In this document: one piece after another, positions 16,960-25,177 of the stretch
Numbering within the stretch: position 1 is the first letter of the stretch
How the letters are laid out: every line of letters starts with the position of its first letter
The notes under the pieces: model-generated
What the model was told of the DNA's origin: nothing
Databases searched by the model: none
Seen by the model: only the letters and a program-made list of their open reading frames with translations
Made by a program: the position numbers and the translations under genes
Source of the DNA: Candidatus Obscuribacterales bacterium
GTDB taxonomy: Bacteria; Cyanobacteriota; Vampirovibrionia; Obscuribacterales; Obscuribacteraceae
Length of the DNA stretch: 64,000 bases
Assembly: GCA_020050835.1 (NCBI GenBank)
Contig: JAGVKB010000154.1
Location: 167,831-231,830 of the forward strand
Direction of reading: 5' to 3'

Positions 16960-19900
16960 TTATCTCGCGCCACGCTTCAACCGCAGTGCCAGCGCCGCCA
17001 AGAACGCCAGCAGCGTCAGTCCGCTGACCAACAAACCTAACTTGAAAGGAAGCGAGTCATATTGAAAGCAAACAGTCTTTGCCCCAACCGGCAGCAAGAG
17101 AGCCCGGAAGCATAGATTGCCTCTGAGCAGACTGACTTCCTTTCCGTCTATAGATGCCCGCCAGCCGGGAAAGTAATTATCCGTCAACAGCAATATGGAC
17201 GATTCGGCAACGGGAGAGACATCAATCTCCACTCTCTCCGATTCGTACCTGAGGAATTTCGCGGAGCGGCAAACCCCAGTCTGTCTCAGTTTAGCAACCT
17301 GATCAGCTGTCGAATTCGGAAGATCAAAGCGAGTAAACAGGACTTTGCTAAGCGGCGAAAACGACGCTGTTGCAAGCTTACCGAGCAGCGCCAGCTCGTC
17401 GTCTACAATTTCGGCAGCTGAAAAAATCGCTGCGTGCGGTAGAGCGTCTGGCAATTGATAGATCTTAATTTCGCGGTCGTAAATGCATGCCAACCTGCCT
17501 GGATCCTGAAAACTCAATTTCTTCCAGCCCACCCATTCCCAGGAGCACTCGTTGCCTGCGCTCGCCCTGGAAGTAAGCGACAAAATCACCTTCTTGCCCG
17601 CAAAGCGGCGAAGATCCATCTCGTAGCGCGTCGCATGTAGCTTGGCGACATCTTTGTTTACGAACACAAACTCGGCTGGATCTATACTTTCATCGCAAGC
17701 GCGCACTAAAGCGACAGCTTCCACGGGAGTATGGCGAGCGGGGCAGAACTGATCCGGATTTCTTATAAAGTCCACCGCCAACTGCGGGCAGACATCAGGC
17801 ACCGACAGTGGGACGTTCAACTTGTTGCGAGCCGGGTCGCGATTGGGATGTTGAAACATCACTGCCTGCTTGACACCATCGATAGTGGCTAGCGGCACAA
17901 AGCACAGACCTTCGGGACTGTCGTGCGAATTGAACTTATGAGCTGTAGCTACTATGAGATCATCAAACTCTTCGATCGCATTTGGAGACAACAAAAACGT
18001 CGTCGATGTCAAAGCACAAAGCCTCTGCAGCGCCAACCGATTGAACGTGCTGATCTCCGCTCCATCGAAGCCTCGACCCCGAAACGGACTGGACGGATTC
18101 GCCAGAAAATAATCTATCAAGGCGTGGAATTTAGCCGGACAAAGCGCATCCACGAAACGAACATCCTGAATGCCGAACGCCGCCGACCAATTTGGCACCA
18201 GCACGCTGCCCAAGCCAAAGACGCGCTCATGACCGGTCAACCGCCTCTTCAGAAAGTCGATATAGGGAGCGCCCTTATATGGCTCGAAAGTTCGTTGTAC
18301 AAAACCCTCCTTTCCATAGAAAGCCTGCCCTATGTAGCCTGTGTACGTCTCGAACAAGAGCGGAAGCAGGATCAGCAAGGGCAGTGCTCGGCGAACTACC
18401 CCAATCTTAAAGGAGAGCAAGCATAGTGCCGTGCAGCTGACTAAAGTGACCATCCCAATCAACATGTTGTTTCTCATGTTCAATTGATTATCGAGATAAG
18501 GCAGCGCCGGGCCGCAAGGCAGAAAGTTGAGAATGCTGGCAATCAGCCAAAGAGCGCACGCAAAACCAGCCACAAATCGTGGCTTTACTGTACTTTGTTG
18601 AATCCCAGCCACTCCAAAAGACCCGAGAGCAGCGACACAAACCGCCATTAGAGGCTCGTCATACTTTGTGTAGAGCACCATGTTGAACAACGGCAGCTGT
18701 CCAATCCACTGTACAACAGGGCTGCCAAAGCGCTTCAGCAACATAAGCGCAAATGCGGACAGGAAGAAGAGCATCATGACATTTGTAAAATGGCCCGGCT
18801 TGCCTTTACCGATGCGACTAAGCGCAGAAAATGCCCCAATTACGGCAAGGAAGGAAAGCCCGACTCCGTAAAATCCTCGTGCAAAGTAGTTGTGCTGCCA
18901 TCCGACTGGAAAGAGATATGAAAGCAGCCCTCGGCGCCAATCACTGTCATGATCCAACCCACATAGCGTTCCTGATACAGATGGATCATGAGCATTATCA
19001 GAAAAACGTAGATACTCCAAAAACGGCAAGACTTGCGGCAGAGCCAGAGCCAACCCAGCGAAGTAGGCAAGCGAGACCAACCCAAGCAGGCGTAGCCTGC
19101 GGGCCCATCCTTCAACCGTCATAAGACGCACAATTACATAGAACCCTAAGAACACCAAAGATAGAAAACTCACTTCCGGCAGTCCGCCCAGCAAATTGAG
19201 CGCAACCACACCAGCGCAGACTATCGTTGCTACGCAGCTTGGTCTTCGTATTAATTGCTCGGTGGCTAGAATCAATGCCGGAATCAGCAATTCCACGAAA
19301 ATGTCCGGCATGTTCAAGTAAAGCAAAAAGTACCCGGTGAACATGTAGCTCACCGCTCCGACGATTGCAGCAAACCCTGGTATGAACAATCTCAATGCGA
19401 AGAACGTAAATACACCAGCCAGGAGCAGGCGAGACAGAACCATCAGATCAAACGAGAGGTTGGAGGGAAACAATGACGCTATGATGTTTGGCGGGCAGAG
19501 CGCCTGGGAAATGCTGTTAGCCAGAAACGGCATGCCACAACCCGAGTAAGGATTCCAGAGCGGTATCTTTATGTCCCTGCGGATCGAATCGCCTAAGAAC
19601 TTAAGCCACGCTTCGTTTTGGCAAGCAGCCGCCCACGGGTCTGGGCTAATCTGCCTCTTTGTTGCCGAGAAATGGTCGCCACCAAAGGCACCGCCGGGCA
19701 TTACGCTCCGGCAATGCGCGGCTGCTACGACGGTCGTCTTTCCACCAAACAAAACCGGGTAGAACATAACCAACAAAGCACTGGAAAGCACTAAGATCGC
19801 CCAGATCCAGCTCTCACCCCGGCAGGTACCGATAGCATCCTCAGAGCTGCTGGATGATAGCTCTTTTATCTGGGTTGCAATCTTTTGCAGCATCGACTGT

Positions 19901-19968
19901 CCGCAGGGATAGTGAACCTGAGACACCAGCCCCTGAATTTCTGTTGTCGACGGACATCTGCCCGGCAC
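16960..19968 (-). CDS. YfhO-like GT-C membrane protein, paralogue 2
   Basis: Second YfhO family member, 1002 residues from the ATG at 19968, or 977 from an in-frame ATG at 19893 that would bring its N-terminus in line with the other four copies. The shared promoter-type motif ends 72 bases before 19968, a leader length like the other two sites, which slightly favours the longer form. First outer loop: 'AHCRSVMPGGAFGGDH', 'DPWAAACQNEAWLK' and 'LWNPYSGCGMPFLANS'. Later: 'LCGLDHDSDWRRGLLSY', 'KYDEPLMAVC', outer domain 'CSWEWVGWKKL' and 'YFPGWRASIDGKE'. It stands alone as a transcription unit, divergent from asnB. It is likely a lipid-linked-sugar-dependent transferase, substrate unknown. Confidence 0.85.
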   Translation of the reverse strand: MPGRCPSTTEIQGLVSQVHYPCGQSMLQKIATQIKELSSSSSEDAIGTCRGESWIWAILVLSSALLVMFYPVLFGGKTTVVAAAHCRSVMPGGAFGGDHFSATKRQISPDPWAAACQNEAWLKFLGDSIRRDIKIPLWNPYSGCGMPFLANSISQALCPPNIIASLFPSNLSFDLMVLSRLLLAGVFTFFALRLFIPGFAAIVGAVSYMFTGYFLLYLNMPDIFVELLIPALILATEQLIRRPSCVATIVCAGVVALNLLGGLPEVSFLSLVFLGFYVIVRLMTVEGWARRLRLLGLVSLAYFAGLALALPQVLPFLEYLRFSDNAHDPSVSGTLCGLDHDSDWRRGLLSYLFPVGWQHNYFARGFYGVGLSFLAVIGAFSALSRIGKGKPGHFTNVMMLFFLSAFALMLLKRFGSPVVQWIGQLPLFNMVLYTKYDEPLMAVCVAALGSFGVAGIQQSTVKPRFVAGFACALWLIASILNFLPCGPALPYLDNQLNMRNNMLIGMVTLVSCTALCLLSFKIGVVRRALPLLILLPLLFETYTGYIGQAFYGKEGFVQRTFEPYKGAPYIDFLKRRLTGHERVFGLGSVLVPNWSAAFGIQDVRFVDALCPAKFHALIDYFLANPSSPFRGRGFDGAEISTFNRLALQRLCALTSTTFLLSPNAIEEFDDLIVATAHKFNSHDSPEGLCFVPLATIDGVKQAVMFQHPNRDPARNKLNVPLSVPDVCPQLAVDFIRNPDQFCPARHTPVEAVALVRACDESIDPAEFVFVNKDVAKLHATRYEMDLRRFAGKKVILSLTSRASAGNECSWEWVGWKKLSFQDPGRLACIYDREIKIYQLPDALPHAAIFSAAEIVDDELALLGKLATASFSPLSKVLFTRFDLPNSTADQVAKLRQTGVCRSAKFLRYESERVEIDVSPVAESSILLLTDNYFPGWRASIDGKEVSLLRGNLCFRALLLPVGAKTVCFQYDSLPFKLGLLVSGLTLLAFLAALALRLKRGAR

Positions 19969-20039
19969 GGAAGTTCGGTGCTACTGAGTGCGATGCGAGG
20001 TCGTTAGTACGCTCACCTCTGCCGCATCTCATCCCTGCA

Positions 20040-20076
20040 ATTCTATTAGTGAAACGCCCATTTTAGATCTGAAATC
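20040..20076 (-). promoter_or_regulatory. Candidate promoter of shared type (GATTTCAG-N23-TAGAAT)
   Basis: On the minus strand GATTTCAG (20069-20076) is followed by exactly 23 bases and then TAGAAT (20040-20045), 72 bases before the ATG at 19968. The element is part of a perfect inverted repeat (arms 20067-20074 and 20080-20087, 5-base spacer), which strengthens the idea of a dimeric regulator site. The divergent asnB gene could be affected by the same site. Confidence 0.5.
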
Positions 20077-20215
20077 ATTTTTCAGATTAGTCGTCGGAAA
20101 GCCATTAGGCGCGATTTATCTAAGCTGCCTGTTCACACCAGCAATGTTTCCCTTGTCATTTTTGTCATGAACTCAGCCGGCAGTAACGTTACAATCATCC
20201 GGCAGGAGCAAATTC

Positions 20216-22105
20216 ATGTGCGGTATCGCCGGATGGTTGGACTGGGAAAGTCCAGTTAACCCCCAACTCGTTCAAAAAATTACTGATGCGCTTTCACACC
20301 GCGGGCCAGACGCGTCTGGAGTGAAGGAGCTTGGACCGATCGTACTCGGACATCGCCGGCTCTCGATCATCGACACCGCTTCCACTAACGATCAGCCGCT
20401 CAGTGATACCAGCAACGATTACTGGATTGTCTTCAACGGAGAGATCTACAACTATCTGGAGTTGCGACGGCAACTCGAATCGCACGGCAGTAAATTCAGA
20501 ACCCAGGGTGACACCGAAGTCATTCTGGAAGCATACAAACACTGGGGAGCCGAGTGCCTGGGCAGGCTCAATGGCATGTTTTCCTTTGCACTTTGGGATG
20601 CGCGAACGCAACGCCTCTTGATCGCTCGCGATCGCCTGGGCGAAAAGCCGCTTTTCTATTGCCTGCCATCGGCTAGCAGTATTGCATTCGCATCAGAACC
20701 GCAAGCTCTGCGCAAATTCGTACCAGGATACTCGCAGGTTGATCCAGCTATCTTGGGGCAATTTCTGGCACTCAACTACACAGTCGGCGCGCGCTGGCTG
20801 GTAAAGGGGATTTTCCGCCTGCCGCCCGCGCACTTCATGCTCTTCGAGCGGCAAAACCAACCCCAGATTAAGAGCTACTGGGACCTTTCAGCTTACTTCA
20901 AAAACAAAAACACCTTCACATCCGAGGAAGAAGCGGCAGATCGCCTGGCGGAGATGATCGAGCAGTCGGTAAGCTCCCGCCTGGTCAGCGACGTTCCGCT
21001 CGGAGCGTTTCTCAGCGGGGGCATCGACTCTTCGGCGATTGTCGGTGCGATGGCCAGGCTTGGTGACGCCAGCAAAGTAAAGACTTTCAGCATCGGCTTC
21101 CAAGAACCGTCCTTTGATGAAGTCGACGAAGCTCGGGCGGCTTCGAAGTATCTGGCAGTGGATCATTATGACCGTTCACTTTCGCCGGCTCCCGACACGA
21201 TCATGAAAAGCATTCTAAAGGCTGCGGAAGAACCGCTGGCTGACAGCTCGTTTCTTCCCACCTACTGCCTGGCTGAACTGGCCAGAGAACGGGTAACAGT
21301 AGCACTATCCGGCGATGGCGGTGACGAGATTTTTGCCGGCTATGAGACTTATTCCGCCGACAAGTTCCATCGCGCCTTCAATCAAGTTCCACGCTGGATG
21401 AGCACTAGTGTCGAGAGGCTCGCTGCCAGCGTATTACCGGTTAGCTTCAACAAAGTCAGTTTCGACTACAAGGCTAAACAGTTTCTCGCCGGGTTGCAAT
21501 TCGATAGTCAACGCGCTCACTATTCCTGGCGCAATATCTTCAGCGATCAAGAACGCCTGCTGATTCTGCGACCGGAATGGCGAACGCAGATCAACGCTGA
21601 GCACCCATTTGATGAGTTCGAAAAGCACTTTCAAGCCGTAACGGATTGCCACTACATCGACCAAGCGATGTATGTAGACATCAAAACATGGCTTCCGGAC
21701 AATATCCTGGTCAAGGTTGACAGGGCAACGATGGCCCATTCACTGGAAGCGAGAGCACCGTTTCTGGATCATCGTCTCGTCGAGTTTGCAGCCTCGCTGC
21801 CGGCTGATTTGAAGTTGAAAGGCCTCAGGAAGAAACACATTTTGAAAGAAAGCCAGCGCAAGACACTGCCTGAGTGGATACTGAATCGGAAGAAGAAGGG
21901 ATTCAACGCACCAGTATCCTATTGGTTGAACGGACAGCTCAAAATGATGGCACGCGAAGTCATGCACGATTCCTGCATGAAGGAGTGGTTTGTTACCGCC
22001 GAGATAACCAGACTCTGGGACGAGCATGAGCGCAAGCAGAGAGATAATGGCTTGCGCTTGTTAGGACTGACACTATTTGGTCTCTGGCTGAAGGCTCACG
22101 CTTAG
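20216..22105 (+). CDS. asnB: Asparagine synthase (glutamine-hydrolysing), AsnB-type
   Basis: Class B asparagine synthetase of 629 residues, the usual length. Cys2 of MCGIAGWLDW is the glutaminase nucleophile. 'HRGPDASG', 'GHRRLSIID' and 'NGEIYNY' complete the N-terminal glutamine amidotransferase domain (to about residue 205). 'LSGGIDSSAIVG' (267-273 is the pyrophosphate loop SGGIDSS) and 'LSGDGGDEIFAGY' define the ATP-dependent synthetase domain. Ribosome-binding site AGGAG at 20204-20208 with 7-base spacing. Alone on the plus strand among YfhO-like genes; its last 33 bp overlap the 3' end of the convergent paralogue 3. Members of this family in polysaccharide loci often amidate uronic acids or other sugars rather than aspartate. 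Which applies here cannot be decided from sequence. Confidence 0.93.
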   Translation: MCGIAGWLDWESPVNPQLVQKITDALSHRGPDASGVKELGPIVLGHRRLSIIDTASTNDQPLSDTSNDYWIVFNGEIYNYLELRRQLESHGSKFRTQGDTEVILEAYKHWGAECLGRLNGMFSFALWDARTQRLLIARDRLGEKPLFYCLPSASSIAFASEPQALRKFVPGYSQVDPAILGQFLALNYTVGARWLVKGIFRLPPAHFMLFERQNQPQIKSYWDLSAYFKNKNTFTSEEEAADRLAEMIEQSVSSRLVSDVPLGAFLSGGIDSSAIVGAMARLGDASKVKTFSIGFQEPSFDEVDEARAASKYLAVDHYDRSLSPAPDTIMKSILKAAEEPLADSSFLPTYCLAELARERVTVALSGDGGDEIFAGYETYSADKFHRAFNQVPRWMSTSVERLAASVLPVSFNKVSFDYKAKQFLAGLQFDSQRAHYSWRNIFSDQERLLILRPEWRTQINAEHPFDEFEKHFQAVTDCHYIDQAMYVDIKTWLPDNILVKVDRATMAHSLEARAPFLDHRLVEFAASLPADLKLKGLRKKHILKESQRKTLPEWILNRKKKGFNAPVSYWLNGQLKMMAREVMHDSCMKEWFVTAEITRLWDEHERKQRDNGLRLLGLTLFGLWLKAHA

Positions 22106-25030
22106 ATGGTGCAGACTCCAGGATCTGACTCCCAACAGCGCGAGAACTGCAAGCGTAAGCACACTGACTAACATCCCGGCCTTGAACGCCCAGGGATCAT
22201 ACACGAAGCGCACAGCTCTGGCTCCGACAGGCAGCAATACAGCTCTGAAACAGTGATTCCCGCGCAGGATTCTTTGCTCCTTGCCATCAACAGTCGCCCG
22301 CCAACCCGGGAAGCAATTGTCGGTGAGCAACAATAGCGATGGTCTGGTGATCGCCGGCAACTCAATCTCCAAATTGTCCGATTCATATTTTGAGATGCGT
22401 GCAGACCGGCACTGCTCTCTGAAATTCAGCTCTGACACACTCTCGGCTTCCCCTTTTGGCAGATCATTGCGAGAGAAAACCACGCATTCCTGCGGCGAGA
22501 ACGACCGGCGCTGCAATTCGCTCAAAACTTTTGTATCATCTACTACTTCCGCGGCCGTGAAAACTGCTGCATGCGGAATCGACTCCGGTAGCTCGTAGAT
22601 TTTGATCTCTCGATCGTAAACGCACTTCGAATCATCACGCTCGCAAAAACGCATTTTCTTCCAGCCGACCCATTCCCAGGGACACTCCACTGCAGAAGTC
22701 GGTCTGGACGTCAGCGAGACTGTCACCTGCTTGCCGGCAAACCTGGTCAAATCGACACGATAGTGCGTCGCATGCAGTCTCAAGGGCTCGTTATTTTGAA
22801 AGACGAATCTTTCCGGCGCCCGGCTGCCGTCGCAAGTGTCGATCGATACAATCGCTTGCACCGGGGTGCTGCGAACCGGACAGGCAACATCAGGACTTCT
22901 CACGAAGTCGAACTCTAGCACCGGATTGACATCTGGAACTGAGATCGGCAGATCATAAGCGTTCTTGGTTGCATCAAGTTTCGGATGCTGAAACATGATC
23001 GGTTGCTTGACACCATCAATCTCCGCCAGCGGTACAAAGCAAAGCCCTTCAGGACTGGCGCTGGCACTGAACTTTCTTGCGCCGTTAACGATCAGATCGC
23101 TGTACTCGTTCAAATTCGACATGCACAGGAGATATTTTACGGAAGTCAACTGACATAGCCTTCGGATCGCCACACCATCATGAGCTGTCTTTTCGGTGGC
23201 ATCGAATCCTCGTCCACGATAAACAATCGCCGGATTGGGCAGAAAAGTGGAAATCAGTTCTGCATAATACTTCGGGGTCAGCGAGTCAATGTAGCGAATA
23301 TCTTGGATGTTGAACGATGCACTCCAGTTTGGCTGAAGTAATCCGTCTAGACCAAGCACTCGCGCATTCGGCTCAGCACGTTTCTTCAGAAACTCGATGT
23401 ACGGAGCACCCTTAAACGCGTCAAAGCTGCGCGAAACCAGCCCTTCTTTTCCATAAAAGGTCCGACTCATAAAACCGTTGCAGGTCTCATAGAGAAACGG
23501 AATGATTATCAGCAAAGGCAACGCTCGGCGAATACCACTGCTTTGGCATGACAGCAAACAGAGGAGTACCGTTGCCGTAAGGCATCCAAGCCCAAGTAAC
23601 ATATTGTTCTTCATAGCCGCTTGACTGTCCAAGGCCGGCAGCCATGGCGAGTTCAAATACAACAGATTGAGTGCTGAGACAGCCAGCCAGAATACCACCG
23701 CCGCTCCAATCAACAGCTTCGGTCTCGCCCATTGCCGTTGAATACTGTAGAGTCCGAATGCGGCAAGAGTCGCGATGCAGATACCCATCAACGGCTCATC
23801 GTAACGGCAGAAAAGCACCATATTAAAGAGCGGGAGCGCTCCAATCCAATTTACAGGCGGAACTCCGAAACGTTTGAGCAGCATGAGTGAAAACGCGGCA
23901 ACGAAGTAGAGCATCACGCTCCGAACGCTTCGATCGTCCCGGCTTGCCTTAAAGCCGCTGCACGCTACAGTTGCGCCGACCAACGCCAGGTAAGCCAGTA
24001 CAGCTCCGTAGAAACCGTTGGCGAAGGTATTCTGCGCCCATCCCGCAGGAAAGATGTATGAAAGCAGACCTCGGCGCCAATCATGGTCGAAATCGAGCCC
24101 GCATGCAACGCCAGTAATCGCCGGGTCGTGACAGTTGTCAGATAGACGAACATACTCGACAAACGGCAGCACCTCAGGTAGCGCAATCAACAATCCACAC
24201 AGATATGCCGCCGCAATCGACCCGAAAAGCTGCGCTCTCAGCCGCCACCCGTCTATGGTAGATAGCCGAACCAACAGATAGCAGCCAGAGAATGTCAGAG
24301 TCAATAAGCTACACTCCGGATGCCCAGCCAGCAGGTTGTTTGCTACTACTGCCGAACAAAGCAGCAGAGAGCCTACGCCTGGCTTGCGTACGACGGCCTC
24401 GATACTCAGCAGCAAGGCCGGAATCGTGATGTGAACATTAAGATCGAGCAGGTTCAAGTGCGACAGGAAATAGCCCGTCAACATGTAGCCGATCGCTCCA
24501 ATCAATGAAGCGTAGCCGGGCATCAATACTCTCAGAGCAAGAAATGTAAGGATGCCAGCGATTAGCAAACGCACCAACACAAAAGTGTCAATCGCCCAAT
24601 TGCTTGAAACCAGCTCTATGATTAGATTGAGCGGAGAGAACAGCTGATTCTGAAAATTGGAGATAAACGGCAATCCACAGCCGGAATACATGTTCCACAG
24701 CGGGATCTTGTGCTCTCTGTACAGCGTCGAACCAACAAACATCGACCCAGCTTCGCTCTGACAGGCTGCAGACCAAGGGTCTTGGCTTATCTTCCGATCG
24801 ACTTGCTTTGCGTGGTCGCCACCAAATGCACCACCAGGCATTATGCTGTTGCAATGCGCAGCGGAGACCGCAGTCGTCTTGCCGCCGAATACTACCGGAT
24901 GAAACACGATCACAAGCGACAGTACAATCACGAATAATGCGATCGCCCAGCTGCCATGCTCCTCCGGCGCAGCGACCGAACTAGACGGCAGCGACGTTTG
25001 CATGGTTGAAGGTTTCTCAGACAGTTTCAT
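22073..25030 (-). CDS. YfhO-like GT-C membrane protein, paralogue 3
   Basis: Third YfhO family member, 985 residues. The ATG at 25030 is kept because AAGG lies about 10 bases upstream. An internal ATG at 25003 is possible but has no such site. First loop: 'AHCNSIMPGGAFGGDH', 'DPWSAACQSEAGSMF' (the usual 'EPWLK' is changed to 'EAGSM') and 'LWNMYSGCGLPFISN'. 'ACGLDFDHDWRRGLLSY', 'CRYDEPLMGIC', 'CPWEWVGWKKM' and 'CFPGWRATVDGKE' follow. The altered Trp-Leu-Lys in the first loop may mean a different sugar acceptor or donor. The 3' end overlaps asnB by 33 bp. It lies 147 bp after the stop of paralogue 4, with no clear promoter in that gap, so it may be read through from upstream. Confidence 0.85.
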   Translation of the reverse strand: MKLSEKPSTMQTSLPSSSVAAPEEHGSWAIALFVIVLSLVIVFHPVVFGGKTTAVSAAHCNSIMPGGAFGGDHAKQVDRKISQDPWSAACQSEAGSMFVGSTLYREHKIPLWNMYSGCGLPFISNFQNQLFSPLNLIIELVSSNWAIDTFVLVRLLIAGILTFLALRVLMPGYASLIGAIGYMLTGYFLSHLNLLDLNVHITIPALLLSIEAVVRKPGVGSLLLCSAVVANNLLAGHPECSLLTLTFSGCYLLVRLSTIDGWRLRAQLFGSIAAAYLCGLLIALPEVLPFVEYVRLSDNCHDPAITGVACGLDFDHDWRRGLLSYIFPAGWAQNTFANGFYGAVLAYLALVGATVACSGFKASRDDRSVRSVMLYFVAAFSLMLLKRFGVPPVNWIGALPLFNMVLFCRYDEPLMGICIATLAAFGLYSIQRQWARPKLLIGAAVVFWLAVSALNLLYLNSPWLPALDSQAAMKNNMLLGLGCLTATVLLCLLSCQSSGIRRALPLLIIIPFLYETCNGFMSRTFYGKEGLVSRSFDAFKGAPYIEFLKKRAEPNARVLGLDGLLQPNWSASFNIQDIRYIDSLTPKYYAELISTFLPNPAIVYRGRGFDATEKTAHDGVAIRRLCQLTSVKYLLCMSNLNEYSDLIVNGARKFSASASPEGLCFVPLAEIDGVKQPIMFQHPKLDATKNAYDLPISVPDVNPVLEFDFVRSPDVACPVRSTPVQAIVSIDTCDGSRAPERFVFQNNEPLRLHATHYRVDLTRFAGKQVTVSLTSRPTSAVECPWEWVGWKKMRFCERDDSKCVYDREIKIYELPESIPHAAVFTAAEVVDDTKVLSELQRRSFSPQECVVFSRNDLPKGEAESVSELNFREQCRSARISKYESDNLEIELPAITRPSLLLLTDNCFPGWRATVDGKEQRILRGNHCFRAVLLPVGARAVRFVYDPWAFKAGMLVSVLTLAVLALLGVRSWSLHHLSVSLQPETK

Positions 25031-25177
25031 TTATCTTTACCTTGATTCCAGGCGTCGCCTCTCGGCAATGCAAACACACCTAACAATCCTCAGTCATTCC
25101 GGGCGCTGCCTGGCACTATCCGTTTTCACCCGCTCTTGCCGAAAGCCCGGCAAAAGACAGCTGGGCGGCCGGAACGA

